Below are positions 35,201 through 50,449 of a stretch of 64,000 nt of DNA, piece by piece. This stretch comes from Cryptomeria japonica (Eukaryota > Streptophyta > Pinopsida > Cupressales > Cupressaceae): NCBI RefSeq assembly GCF_030272615.1, contig NC_081412.1:545090370-545154369 (forward strand), in the 5' to 3' direction. A program made the translations under genes and the position numbers. The stretch's first letter is position 1. Each line of letters starts with the position of its first letter. The notes beneath the pieces were generated by a model that was not told the DNA's origin, searched no databases, and was given only the letters and a program-made list of their open reading frames with translations.

Positions 35201-36494
35201 AAAAACAACATTATAACCATTTTTGTACATTTGTCCAACACTCAAAATATTATGATGCAAACCCTTCACATAGTAAACATTGTCAATATTATGCTTTCCA
35301 TCAAAAGAAATAGAACCAATTCCCACAATTTGTGCTATCTGATCATCTTGGAACCTAACAAAACCTCCATCATACTTTTCAAGTCTTACAAACTTACTTT
35401 TATCACTAATCATATGATTTGAACGTCCATTATCAATTGGATCAGTCTTTCATTTTTATCTCTTATAACATGTAAAGCAGTAGCAATAGTCTTAGGAATA
35501 TCAATCTTAGGTACATCGTTTCCTACCAAAAACAAACAATCACCATCTTCATATAGTCTAATTCAACATCTGAAATACCAGCATCATCTTTAACATAATA
35601 GGCTTTCTTATTAAACTTTCCTTTGCCTTCTCTAAAATTTTGTCTTGATCATTTTTTTGGACATCTAGTAGCTATATGACCAATCTTTCCACATCTAAAG
35701 CATTTAAGAGGTAACATACCTTTGTATTTGTTGGTACCTTTCTTCGATTTCCTCATAAAGTTTTCTTCCATCTCATCTAAACTTTCATCTTTCAGATCTT
35801 CCTTAGAGGCTTTAAAGGCATATTCAAATTTAGTTTTGTCTTTTCCAAACTTCCTTATCTCAAATGTTGATAAAGTAACATAAATATGGTCCCTAGAAAA
35901 CTTCTTTGGATCATAGGTTTCTTCAATAGAAGAGATCTTGTCACTATAGCTTTCCACTAGAAACATCACAATCTTCTCAACTATGTCTTCATATGTCAAG
36001 GTGCTCCCAAGTTCTCTGATTTCATTTACTGCACTGTCAACCTTCTGAAAATAGTTTGTTATGTCTTCTCCTTCTTCCATTTTCAATTTCTCATATTTGT
36101 GCTTAGTTGTTAGCTTCTTTGATAATTTAATTGTCATTTCCTTCATAGATATCTCTCAACTTTTCACAAACCTCATAAGCAGTATTCAATGAAATAACCT
36201 TGTCAATTCAATCTTTGATAAAGCACTAAAGATAGCATACATTACCTTTTCATTCTCTTCATAAGCTTAAATCCCATTTGGAGTGGTAAGACCATTTACC
36301 GGTTCAACATACTTAGTTTCCACTACTTTCCGAGTGTTGTATCCTAAAGAGATCAAGTAACCTCTCATCTTCACTTTCTATAAGCTATAGTCAGATCCTT
36401 CAAAGATAGGAATAGTTAGTTTATGTGCTATCAGATCAAGATCTACCTCAAGCGGTTACGCTCTTCTCCAAGGAACCAAATCTTTGATACCAAT

Positions 36495-38132
36495 TGTTGA
36501 CTATCTGAGCAACTGAGAGGGGGGGTGAATCAGATGACAACTTAAACAATTTCTTCAATGCTTTCACACATCTGGAATAACCAATAGAATTAATTAAAGC
36601 AGATATAACATGACAACACATCACGCAATAAACACAGGACGGGATATGATGTGGAAAACCTAAGAAGGGAAAAACCATAGAGAATGTTAGTTCTCAATAT
36701 ATAATACTGGTTAAGGTGATTTTTATAAAAGGTGGCTCACTACCAGAATGCTCACTGCAAGAGGGCTCACTGTCGAAGAAAGAAAGAAGGGTGATCCACA
36801 ACTATAACACAATCTGCAATACCAAAACACTCCCAGTGTCTCAACACCAATACTAATGAGGGAACAACCTGAGAAATAGAAAAACACAACAATTGAGAAT
36901 CAAAAGAGAAATTTTATTATTATTTACAACCAACATGCACTACATGCATTACAATTTCAGAGGATTAAAACCTCACAGGTTGTGACATGACATGCAGCTT
37001 ATAGATTCTAGAAAATACCCTTCCCACAATACAATCTCCCAACTCTAAGCTCTCAAAAACTCAACTCCAAAAACTTAACTATTTTCCTCAAAGATGAGTC
37101 TTAAATAGACTTTCTTTCCTTAGGAGCTAAGATTACATTTGCAATAGAAACTTGGCAGACTAACTAGCGCCAGAACAAGAAACTGCATAATTTCATTGAA
37201 GCCAAATTCGAAACTAGAAACTTTCCAAACAATAATTGTCCAACTTTTGGCAACCATAACTTTTGATCTAACTGTCGGATTTTCACTAATAATACCTTTT
37301 CGAAAAGCTCTTGAAAATATTACGTGGTATTGTGCCTAAAGGCCAACTACTTTGGATTTCCACTTATTTTTGGGCTCATCCAGAGCCTCTAGGGGCTTCA
37401 AATTTGACTAAGAATAAATTGTAAAAAATAAGAAAGGGAAAATCTAGAAACTACAAATAAAATAAAAATCTTTTTGGGTGATGCAGGATTGCCCTTACAC
37501 CACCGGATGATCCTGCATCAAATACACTTCACACATCCTCAACAATTAGATGATCCCTTATCAATCTCGCATATCTTCAATAGTAATACCATAAACTTTC
37601 CACACTAACTCATTCAAATCATCCTTATATATATATTGTCTCCGGGAAACATAATCTTCTAAGTAAGCAGATCTAAGATAGGTCAACACTAAGCATTACA
37701 GTGGTGGGAAGGAATGAGAAGTAGACCATACCACAACACACATCATCGGTCAAATCAACATGTTACACCCATTACAAATTTTGGACCCAAATCATGACTC
37801 ACACCCTAAACCAATGTCGATACTCATCCTTGAATTTCAGACCTAATCCAAACCTAATCCAAACCCAAATATCATTGCCCAATACAAAAAAATAAGAATG
37901 GAACCAAGATACTCATGAATACAAATGATCAACACCATATCTAAATCCATAACACAATCAATTCAATCAATCCATGTTAAATATCAACTGAAACACATCT
38001 TGTGGAGCACCAAAGATTCTGGGAACACATCTTCCGATTTACCAACACCAAAACCAAGTGTTGACATTAATGAAAACCATTATGTTGACATCAATGACAA
38101 CCAACACAATCATCAACATTACATTTGCAAAA
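36495..38132 (-). repeat. 5' LTR of the old copia element, interrupted
   Basis: Homologous to 31295-32284 over its whole length except for the inserted block 36854-37520. It begins TGTTGACTATCTGAGCAACT, next to the primer-binding site. Confidence 0.88.
36854..37520 (-). mobile_element. Solo LTR nested in the copia LTR
   Basis: A 667-bp block absent from the partner LTR is flanked on both sides by AATAC (36849-36853 and 37521-37525). On the minus strand it starts TGATGCAGGATCATCCGGTG and its first ~40 bp fold into a hairpin (ATGCAGGAT with ATCCTGCAT). No internal domain is present, so it is read as a solo LTR, younger than its host element. Confidence 0.75.
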
Positions 38133-41100
38133 TCTATCACGTATATCTCCCTAGGCTCTAGGTCTCTCACTTATCTCTCTCTCTCTCTTTGAACTTCTCT
38201 CTCTCTCATTATATTTTCTCTCTCCCTCACATCTCTACCTATCCCTTCTCTAGGTTTCTCAGTCATTCCCTATCTACCTCTCCCTCCAACAATGATTAGC
38301 CCTCTCTTTCTCTTTGTTATTATCTCTTACTCACCACTCTATATCATCACCTCTCCCTCCCTTGTATAGGATTTACGAAATAAGTTGTAGGATATAGGGT
38401 TTAGGGTTTATAGTTAAGGGTATAGGGCTTAGGGTTGAGGGTATTGGTATACAGTTTAGGGTACAGTATTAATGCTATAGGGTTTAGGGCACATAGGTTT
38501 GAGGGTATTTCCCATGTTGATACTTCCCTCTATCTCTCCCTTTGCCTCTCCCTATATTCTCTTACTCGCCTCTCTCTCCTCTCTTTAGGTATCTCCCTCA
38601 TCATATTCCTATCTCCCTCCTTCACCCATATCTCTCTCCATCCCCCACTCTCTCTTACTCTCTCTTCCTCTCTTATTATCTCCATCTATCTCTCCATCTC
38701 CCTCTCTCCATTCTCTCCCACCTCTCTCTCCCCTCTCTAGATCTCTCCATCCCTTTCCTCTCTCCCTTTTTGTCTCCCCCTCCCTCCTTACCCCCATATC
38801 TATCTCCCTCCCCCAATCTCTTTTATTCTCTCTCCCTCTCTTATTCTCTTTCTCCATTGTCTAGGTCATCACCTCTCCCTCCCATTCTCTCTCTCTCCCC
38901 TCTCTAGGTTGTGCCCTCCCTCCCTCTCCACCTCTCTACCTCACCATACATGTCTCATTACCCACCTCTCATTATCCCCCTACATATCTCACCCCTCTCT
39001 CTCCCGATTTAGGTCTCTTACCTCTTTGTCCTCCTCTAGGTCTTTCACCTAAGTATATGTTCCCTCTCTAGTTCTCTCCCTTCCTCTCCACCACTATCTC
39101 CTTCCCCCTTAACCCTATACCTTTATGAACTATCTCCTTCTCTTCTCTCTCTCCTTTCACCTCTCTATCTCCTCCTTCCCTAGGTCTCTCAATCCCTTCA
39201 TGTCTACCTTTCCCTCCATCCCTTCTTAATCCTCTCTCTCTTTATTCTTTTGTCTCTCCTCTTCTCCCTCCCTCCCCTCTCTAAGTCATATCCTCTCCCT
39301 CCTCATTATATGGTATAATGTTTAGTTAATATGGTGTAGGATATAAGGTTGATGGCGTAAGTTTTAGGGTACAAGGTTGATGGTATAGGGTTTAGGGTAT
39401 GTAGGGTTGAGGGTATTTCCATGTTGATACTTCTCTTTATCTTTCCCTCTCTTCTCTCTCTCACCTCTCTCTGACCTCTCTAGGTCACTCCCACACTATA
39501 TACCTATCTCGCCTCCTTCATTACCCCATCCCTCTCTCTCTCCCCCACTCTCTTATTCTCTTTAAATCCATTGTCCAGATCTTCACCTCTCACTCCTACC
39601 CTCTCTCTCTCTCTCCCCTTTCTAGTTTTTTCCTTTCCCTCTTTGCCTCTCTACCTCTGCATCCATGTTTCATTACTTACCTCTCTCTATCCCTCTCTAT
39701 TTATCTCACCCCTCTCTCTTATGATTTAAGTCTTTCACCTCTCTTTCCCCCTCTAGGTCCTCACACAACTATATATCCCCTCTCTAGTTATTTCCCTCCT
39801 TATCCACCGCTCTCTCCCTCCCTGTCCACCTCTCTCTCCCTCCCACTTTATCCCTATCCCTTATGAAATCATTCCTTCTTTTATCTCTCCCCCCTCACCT
39901 CACCATCCCCTCCTTCCCTCGGTTTCTCACTCCCTCCATCCCTTTTTACTCCTCTATCTCTTCGTCCTTTTATCTCTCATCTTCTCCCTACCTCCCCTCT
40001 AGGGATCTCCCTCCCTTTCTTCCCCTCACCCTCTCTATCTCCACCTCTCTCCTTACTCCCACCTCTCTCTACCTTCCCCACTCACTCTTAGTCTCTTTGT
40101 CTATCCATTGTCTATGTCATCACCTTTCCCTCCCACCCTCACTCTCCCCTCTCTAGGTTTCTCCCTCCCTCTCCACCTCTCTACCTCTCCATTCATGTCT
40201 CATTACCCACCTCTCTCTATCTCTCTCTATCCATATCTCTAGGTTTAGGGTATAGGGTTTAGGGTATTGGTATAGGATTATAAAAATGCACTCACATAAC
40301 ACTATTTCTAAATAATTTTAGCATGTTATTAAATGCATTGGATTTATTGTCTCTCTTTGTCTCTCTTTGCTACTTTGATTAAGAATTATATTTTATAATT
40401 TATGGTTGAAGATTGATAGTTGAGCTTTTACCTTTCACTACCTCCCTACCTTCTTCTCTCTCTAATTATACTTCCCTTTCTCTCTCCCACTATTCTCTCT
40501 CTCACCTCTCTCTCCCTTCTGCAGGTCTCTCCCACCCTCTCACCTTCTCTACCTTGTCTTTTATCCTTACCCCCAGTTATATCCCCCATGTCTCTCCCTC
40601 TCTCTTCATTCTTTCTATCACTACCTCTCCCTCCCACCCTCTCTCTCCCCCTCTCTCTAGGTCTCTCCCTCCCTCCCTTTTACATTTCTACAACTCAATC
40701 CCTATCTCATTAACCACTTATCTCTCTCACATCTATCCCTCACCCTCTAGGTCTCTCGCCTTTCTCTCCCTAAGCTCTAGGTATCTCTCCTCTCTATAGT
40801 TCTTTCCCTCCATCTCCCTACCTCATTACCCCTCTCTATCTTTATGAACTCTCTCATTTTCTTCTTTGTCTCTCACATCTCTATCTCTTTCCTCTCTAGG
40901 TCTCTCCCACCCTCTCTACCTCACCTTTCCTTACCCTAATCTCTATCCATGCATCCCTCACTCTCTCTTCCTATCTATCCATCTCTTTTCTTCTCTCCTC
41001 TCTCTCCATTTTCTCTATCACTACCTCTCCCTCCTACCCTATCACTCTCTCTCCCTCTTTACCTCTCTACCACTTCATTCCTATCTCATTACCCACCTCT

Positions 41101-41455
41101 CTCTCCCTTTATCTGTCTCACATCTATCCATCGCCCTCTAATTCTCTCACCTCTACATAGCGGACCTCTCTCTCTCTGTGAATCACTCTCTTATTTTCTT
41201 CTTTCTCCCTCACCTATCTACCTCTCCCCTATCTAGGTATCTCACCTCTCTCTCCCCCTCTAGTTCTCTCACCTCACTATATGTCTCATCTCTAGTTCTC
41301 TCACCTCACCATCTATCTCCTCTCTAGTTCTATCCCTCCATCTCTACCTCTCTCCCCCCCCCCTTACCACTCTACCTTTATGAACTCTCATTCTCTTCTT
41401 TCTCTCCCTTCATCTCTCTATCTCCTCCTTGGGTAATTTACTCCATCCACCCTAT
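38133..41455. repeat. Pyrimidine-rich tandem array with telomere-like modules
   Basis: 3.3 kb of CT-rich plus strand built from units of roughly 0.85-0.95 kb. Each unit opens with a module of TTTAGGG-like words (38361-38520, 39305-39432, 40230-40287) and later has CTCATTACCCACCTCTCTCT (about 38955, 39670 diverged, 40199, 41086). An AT-rich insert of about 150 bp lies at 40290-40440. The open frames are low-complexity Ser/Leu/Pro strings. Confidence 0.85.
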
Positions 41456-41495
41456 TTCATAAGACCTATACCATAAACCCTATACCATATAAAGT
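41456..41495. repeat. Axis of strand inversion, with partial module
   Basis: Composition flips here from CT-rich to GA-rich. The short non-CT sequence ATACCATAAACCCTATACCA is an inverted copy of the telomere-like module core. Confidence 0.7.
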
Positions 41496-41857
41496 GGAGA
41501 GAGAGGTAACAACCTAGAGAGGCTATGGGATGATAAGAGGAGATAGAAAATAATAAAGATACACAGAGGAGTAAGAAGGGATGGAGGGAGAGGTATACAT
41601 TTAATGAGTGGTAAATAGAGGAGGGTAGAGAGAGAAGGAGAGATTTCATAAAGGGAGAGGGGTAAGGGGGGTGAGATACCTAGAGGGGGAGAGAGACGTA
41701 AGAGACCTAGATGGGGAGAAAGAATAATGAGATAAGTAAAGGGGGGTAGAGAGAGGTATGTAATAAGAAATTTCAATGAATAGGTGGAGAGGGAGAGGAA
41801 GAAACCTAGAGAGGGGAGAGAGGGGAGAGGGTGGGAAGGAGAAGTGATGACCTAGAC

Positions 41858-41916
<59 letters not shown>

Positions 41917-42878
41917 GGGTGAGGAGGGAGGGAGAGATAGAGAGGGAGAGAGGAAGAAAGGGAGAGAGATACCTAGAGAGTGGAGAGAGAGTGGAGAGAG
42001 AGGGGAGAGAGGGAGAGAGGGAGGGATATGGAGAGATATAGGGAAGTAGCAATACATGCAATACACTCAACCCTATGCACTATAAACCATGTACCATCAA
42101 TTTTGTACCCTATACCCTAAAACCTATATCCTACACCATATTATTGAAACCTTATAAAAGGGAGGGAGAGGTGTTGCCCTAAAGAGGGGCGGGAGAAAGA
42201 AGAGGAGAGACGAGAACAAAGAGAAAGAGAGGGCTAAGGAGGGAGGGAGAGGTAGAAAATGAGTGATTGAAAGACCTAGAGAGAGAGAGAGGGAGGTGGG
42301 GGGGTGGTAAAGAACTAGAGAGGGGAGAGATATAGAGATAAGAGACCTGGAGCCTAGGGAGAGGGGTGAGAGACCTAGGGAAGAGATAGAGGTGAGAGAT
42401 ATGGAGGGGGAGAGAGGTGGGTAATGAGATAGGGAGGAAGAGGTAGAGAGGTAGAGAAAAATAGAAGGTGGGGGAGACCTAGAGAGTGGATAGAGAATGT
42501 GTGGGAGGGAGAGACCTAGAGAGTTCATAAGAGAGGAAGAGAGAAGAGAGGAAGAGGGAGAGGGAAAATGAGAGATAAGTTCACAAAGAGAGAGAGAGAG
42601 GGAGAGAGGGGGTTAGGAGGTAGGGAGAAATGTGGAGAGGGTGGGAAAAAACTAGATAGGGGAGAGATATAAAGGTGAGAGACCTAGAGTCTAAGGAGAG
42701 AAGGGTGAGAAACATGAGGAGAGATAGAGATGAGAGAGAGAGGTTAGAGAAAGGTCAATAATGAGATAGGGAGGGAGAGGTAGAGAGGTAAATATGGAGA
42801 GAGAGAGAGAGAGAGGGGGGGGGAGTGGGTGGGAGAGACCTAGATAAATAGATGTAGGAAGGGAATGAGGGAGAGGTG

Positions 42879-42976
<98 letters not shown>

Positions 42977-43030
42977 GAAAGGAGATAGAGGAAGAGTGAT
43001 AGAGAGAGAGAGAGATATAGGTTAGAGTTT
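41496..43030. repeat. Purine-rich array, inverted arm
   Basis: GA-rich plus strand; its reverse complement repeats the left array (CTCTCTAGGTCTCTCCC words). The inverted module lies at about 42055-42155 (ACCCTATACCCTAAAACC, CCTACACCATATTA). Two pure (GA)n runs lie at 41862-41913 and 42882-42973. Confidence 0.88.
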
Positions 43031-43560
43031 GAGGGAGATAAAGAGAGTGAAATAGAGATAGCAAGAGAATTCTAATGGAAGCCTGCAAATTACTAAAATT
43101 TGAGATCTTCTAAAACCTAGAATCAATATTATAACTCCTAGAGATCTAAAACAACTCTCAAACATCCTGCCAATATATACATGAAATATAAATTGAAGTA
43201 CAAGAAAGGAAAAAGACATATTGAAATGTGACTTATACTTAAATGTTATATTTCCTATATATATTCTTGTTCAAAGATTGGGTCTAACTTGAAGACAATC
43301 AAAATGCATTATTATATTTGGCTCTAGCATTCTAAAAATGCATTGACATTTAGCTAGCACCAAATTTGGTGTTTGCCAAATGTAAATGCATTTTTGCATT
43401 TGGCGGAAAAAAAATTATTTGGTGAGCGCCAAATTTGGAACTCGCCAAATGTGAAAAATTGAGTGCCAATATTTTTTAATTGACCAATCCTAAGGCTTGG
43501 TCATTCATAGCCATTTGGCGTGCGCCAAATTTGGTGCTCGCCAAATACTCATTTTGAAAC
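43031..43560. repeat. Right terminal part of the large inverted structure
   Basis: Inverted partner of 28245-28610. It is longer because it includes extra sequence between the shared blocks and more copies of the imperfectly palindromic word ATTTGGCGnGCnCCAAAT. Confidence 0.85.
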
Positions 43561-45832
43561 AAAAACAAAAAGTAACCTCTTAATTATGTAACATATTTTT
43601 GTGCTTACCCTAAATAAATCCAAATATCAATATTAGGACTTGCAAAGGTTGAGACACCTTAATTCCAACACTTATTTAGGCATATAATGTAGGGCCCATG
43701 TGGAGATGCTAATTTCTTTTGATCACTCAAGATCATTCATTTCTATGTGCATGTAGTGAGTAATTTTTTAAGGCTAGCTACTTACAAATATATCACAAAA
43801 ATGCATGGACAAAGGGACTTATCTATGCATCATGGATTTCTAGTGGTGTTCTCAATATACTTGAAAGTAAATGAGGCCCAAATTTATGAAATAAAGGTTT
43901 GTCTAATGAATTGGTGTGAGAAGGTCTATAACTTCACTTTGTAAGGTATTGAGCTCTTTGCAAGCTAAGCTCAGAATTAAAAATGTACCTCAATGGAAGA
44001 TTCTTTCAAACATCTCCCAAATTTTATACCTCACTAGAACACGTGAAGGTTCGAGTCCACTAAAAAATAACTAAACCAATAATTATTGGTTTTTATCTCC
44101 ATGATTGTTTTAAGGAATGGGGAGAGAACATACACAAGTGCACTTTGGGATGAAAAAAATGAGTAAAGGCACACTAAACAAAATGTTTAAACAAACACAA
44201 AAAAAGGAGTTTGATAACGAGTCTTCTTTCTAAACCTAAAAACCACTTGCTAGCTTGTTTTTAATAATTTAGGGCTTCACCAATCAAACTTGTAAAATGG
44301 CTCAAATATCATAGGAAGGTATAATCACTATAAGAAGTGCAAACACACTATGAGGAGACATAGGTACCACATGAAGTGCATAGGTGCCACAATAAGGAAT
44401 AGACACTAGGACAATGTTACATGTGTTGAAAGTGTTTACAAAATTGTAGACATAAAAGTTATCTCTAAACTCATTACAAGTCCTACAAAATGGAGGTTAT
44501 GACAGATCTCAAAGGTGATACCTAAGCAACCAAAGGTTTGTACAAAGAAAAATAGTCATGTGTCAACAAAATGTAGAAAAAAAAATATAAAACCCTATTG
44601 AAATTCTAAGTCATGTGTCAACTAATAGGTGTTAGGAAGAAATTCTAAGTTGTAGGACAGAAATGCCAAAGACTTGGAAAACGTGCAAGAACATTAAAAA
44701 AGTATAAAAATTCACAAAAAAACTCCAAGAACAAAGATTAATATTGGGAAAGAGTCTTATTGGATGTGACATTAATGTGGATATCAAGTTTGAGCTAAAA
44801 TTGGATAGTTAGATGAATAAACAAGCAATGAAACTCAAATTTAAACAAGGCATGCACCTTTAGTTAGAGAAAAACAAGAAGTAAAACAAAAATGTATATA
44901 CAATAAACAAGAACAAGAACATTATACATACATTTGACTTTTGTGATGTGGTCCAAGGTTGAATGATTGCAAAGTGATGCAACACAAGTGATATTTTATT
45001 TGATATTATCCAGTTTGGCATCATATAAGTACTATGAATGATAGATGACATTTTTGTAAGCCTCATTAAATAGGCTTTCCAAGTTGGACATGGAGGACTT
45101 GTATTGAAGAATGAAATCAAGAGCTAGCATTGCTTTGCATGGATGTGCATCCTAGCCTCTTGACAAGTGGAAAGAAGAGATGGGATATGCTTGATTAGGG
45201 GACTTCTTAAAATGTAGGATGAAATGAGATAGGATAAAGTGTGAAGAGAGGGAGGAATTAAGTGGAAGGTTGAGATTCAAAGATAAAATGAAGGGTTAAG
45301 ATTTATCCATGTTGAATGCTCACACGTGTGAGAAATGAGTGGGGATAAGTGGTTTGAGGAGGCATGTTAAAAAGGGAAAATTTTAAATTAGAAAAAAATG
45401 TGGACAGATAATTAATTAGCATAATTATTTAATTATGTATATTTAATTTATTAGTTGGAGAAACTTTGGACTAATGTTAATTAATTAAGTACATTTAATT
45501 AATTAACATTAGAATGTGAAATGTGATTGATTAATTTAGTCCAATTAATTGAACCATGGAAAAGAATAGTTAGTTTAGAGCTAATTAGCCAAATTAAATA
45601 ACTATTCATTTATTTCATTAATTTGTTGGAAATTGATGCAACGAAGTGGAAGCAGATATTTGTACATGTTTATTGAAAACAATGAGGTGATTAGGGGAAT
45701 TAGAGGTTATTTATCTTAGTATGTTTGAGATGAAAGATTTAGGGGATGTGAAATATATCTTGGGTATGGAATGAACAAGGATTGGGCTAGCAAAAAATAT
45801 GATGAATTAAAATAAGTTTGTTAACATTATTT
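43561..45832. other. AT-rich region, no gene recognised
   Basis: Nothing coding was recognised. A lone GGTTCGAGTCC, like a tRNA B box, occurs near 44046 but has no tRNA fold around it. Confidence 0.5.
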
Positions 45833-46332
45833 NNNNNNNNNNNNNNNNNNNNNNNNNNNNNNNNNNNNNNNNNNNNNNNNNNNNNNNNNNNNNNNNNNNN
45901 NNNNNNNNNNNNNNNNNNNNNNNNNNNNNNNNNNNNNNNNNNNNNNNNNNNNNNNNNNNNNNNNNNNNNNNNNNNNNNNNNNNNNNNNNNNNNNNNNNNN
46001 NNNNNNNNNNNNNNNNNNNNNNNNNNNNNNNNNNNNNNNNNNNNNNNNNNNNNNNNNNNNNNNNNNNNNNNNNNNNNNNNNNNNNNNNNNNNNNNNNNNN
46101 NNNNNNNNNNNNNNNNNNNNNNNNNNNNNNNNNNNNNNNNNNNNNNNNNNNNNNNNNNNNNNNNNNNNNNNNNNNNNNNNNNNNNNNNNNNNNNNNNNNN
46201 NNNNNNNNNNNNNNNNNNNNNNNNNNNNNNNNNNNNNNNNNNNNNNNNNNNNNNNNNNNNNNNNNNNNNNNNNNNNNNNNNNNNNNNNNNNNNNNNNNNN
46301 NNNNNNNNNNNNNNNNNNNNNNNNNNNNNNNN
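45833..46332. other. Assembly gap, 500 N
   Basis: Exactly 500 unknown bases, a conventional placeholder; the real length is unknown. Confidence 0.99.
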
Positions 46333-47040
46333 CCATATGTTTGGTTAAACCGTAATGTATCATGCTCACATGATGCATATTGATGGTTAGCATCACTTTA
46401 TTTAGGAAATGATTAATGTTGCTAGAATCATTTTATAGAAAGTGGACACTATACAAAATGTTTTTTATTCCTTTATTAAGATAATGAGAACAAAGAAGTT
46501 CAATTGGTGTGGGGAAGCCATGGGCATAATATCTTCTAGAGCTTGATTTGATAGTGTGCTATTAGATTTTGATGTTGTTCTCTTTTTCTCATGCACGATT
46601 TACTCTATGTGAGATTGTGTTACGATAAGTGTCTCGAGCTTGCAATCCCAATGTAAATGTCTTATTATTTCATATAAATTTCTATTAGTCTTTTGTGCCT
46701 ATTGTCTCCACTTGGGAAAGTTGGTGTCCTATTTTTTAGTGGCCAAATTTATTTACTAGCAATTGCACCTTGGTGTGCATGAGTACGCCGAATAGTGTGG
46801 AAGGTTAATTAGAAATAACTTTGGTCTATTTTTTGCATACATTTGTGTAATGCATGAGGCCAATCAATAATCTCTTCATTTATTTGTGTAAAAATGGTAT
46901 CAATGGAGAATCGATTTCTTCAAATCAACTATGCATTCACTTAAAGGATCTAAATAGAACTAAAAACCTATGAATTAGGAAGATAATCTTTATTACAAAT
47001 AGGCCTATTTATCTTAGCAAAAAGGAGACATGGATGTAGA
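46333..47040. other. No gene recognised
   Basis: AT-rich sequence with no motif seen. Confidence 0.45.
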
Positions 47041-48341
<1,301 letters not shown>

Positions 48342-48847
48342 CCTCAAATAAAACAAACTAGGTGAAAATTAAATATCTATATATATTTGTTATTTAATTA
48401 TGTATCCTATTTTATATATTAAATACATACTATATAATTAGACTTATCTAGTATATTTTTAATCAACTAAATATATTATATGATTGAATTTTAATTATAT
48501 GAAAAATATTATATACTAATTATATATATTTGTTTAAATATTTTTTATTAGAATACAATATAATATTATTTTAGTATAATTCTTCTTCTAGATTATATCA
48601 TGCAAGATTTTTTGATAAAATCTCCATGGTCTAATCCACAAGAATAAAATACTCAGATATTATGAATGTGAAAATTATAGAAATCAATATAATATTATTT
48701 TAAAAATAAGTTAAAATTTTATGAAATATAATTTATACTATACGAAATATTAATATTAAGATCATAATTAATGACAATATAATTAAACTTTTCTAATTAT
48801 CTATTAATTCTTCCATATTTTTGTATGAATTAATTTAAATTAATATC

Positions 48848-48898
<51 letters not shown>

Positions 48899-49050
48899 TA
48901 AAATAATATAATATATAGAATATAGAATATATTATAAAAATAAATATATAATAATATAATTATAATTGAAAAATATTTATAATTAAAAAAAAACATTAAA
49001 TAAAACAAAAATATTAGAAACACATCATTCGAAATATATTAAAAAAAACG
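48342..49050. repeat. Extremely AT-rich stretch with (TA)n
   Basis: Mostly A and T, with a pure TA run at about 48856-48891. No gene seen. Confidence 0.85.
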
Positions 49051-49262
49051 CCCTTACCTTACAAGGACAAAAGAGTATGTATGTGGAAGATATAAATAGT
49101 TGTAAATACTTTAGCTAGCCTATTTGCATTTAAAGTAGTGTTACTCCCAAAATATATCGAACAAAATCGTGCAGTGAACGAAATCGTTAAGACAAACGAG
49201 AAACGGCGAAGGCAGGAACGACGGTGACGAGAACGGAAAAAACAATGAACGGACAAGATCTT

Positions 49263-49365
49263 TTTAATCGTCTTGCACACTTCTTAGAGAGTGTGAACCA
49301 TGGATTTGCAAAATTTATCTCGTCCATTTCATAGAAAGAGACGCCTTCGACGTAATTAAATAAAT
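49263..49365 (+). repeat. Copy 1 of an unidentified ~100-bp sequence
   Basis: AATCGTCTTGCA, CGTCCATTTCATAG and GAGACGCCTTC, CGTAATT recur in the same order at 52524-52625 (about 75% identity by eye). The preceding 49140-49262 is unusually CpG-rich for the region. In one frame the end reads FHRKRRLRRN against FHSRRRLQRN in copy 2. Confidence 0.65.
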
Positions 49366-49439
49366 AATTAATATGAGTAGAATATCAATTAGGAAATATT
49401 TTGGTTTATTTTTGTATATATTTTTGTAGTAAAGGAGGT

Positions 49440-50085
<646 letters not shown>

Positions 50086-50449
50086 TATTAATCGTATCAA
50101 TTTCTATTTAGTTTTAGATTCATTTTAAGATAATTACCTTAATATAATATTATAGTAGCATTTGGTATGTACTTTTGGATAAGTTTGGCTTCTTAATCTG
50201 TATATTGTTCATACATATTCTTACTCTTTTTCTATCTATATTTTTTTTTTTCATATATTGCCATAATTTATTAGTTAATGTGAAATGAATCAATATAGTA
50301 CTAAATCGAAAAGAGAGTAAGTATTTTCCTTCCTATTAAAATCTCCTTCATCCAATGACTACATAAACGGTTTCAAATAGAGAATAGTGTATGGTACTAG
50401 TTTAATTGTATTTGACTTTAAAAACTTTAGAACATGACAAAATTTGTAT

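Larger units (their letters stand above)
31295..38132 (-). mobile_element. Old, broken Ty1/copia element with nested insertion
   Basis: The LTRs lie at 31295-32284 and 36495-38132; the second is longer because another LTR sits in it. TCTCT (31290-31294) and TCTAT (38133-38137) are the likely target duplication. On the minus strand the primer-binding site TGGTATCAAAG follows the 5' LTR and a polypurine tract (AAAGGGGGAGAC) precedes the 3' LTR. Internal parts in copia order: gag with the knuckle CFRCGKIGHIATRCPKK (35649-36146), a pre-integrase region (35171-35413), integrase with HIKFDNL and PQHNGVVERMN (about 34530-35060), reverse transcriptase with QMDVKSTFLNGEL (33437-33787), and RNase H with DATWA and DRKSTSGG (32828-33172). 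LTRs differ by roughly 10%, so it is several times older than the element at 8763. It is broken in ten or more places. Confidence 0.9.

Noticed and set aside
38388-38480. True interstitial telomere
   Set aside because: TTTAGGG-like words are degenerate and mixed with TATAGGG and TTGAGGG, not a perfect tandem; they belong to a repeat module.
38435-42528. Many open frames of 80-134 codons reading Ser/Leu/Pro or Arg/Glu strings
   Set aside because: They are translations of CT- or GA-rich repeats, open on both strands, without motifs.
44046-44056. GGTTCGAGTCC as part of a tRNA gene
   Set aside because: It matches a B box, but no A box or cloverleaf stems are found around it.
45818-46396. Two long frames across 45.8-46.4 kb
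   Set aside because: They are almost entirely the N gap.
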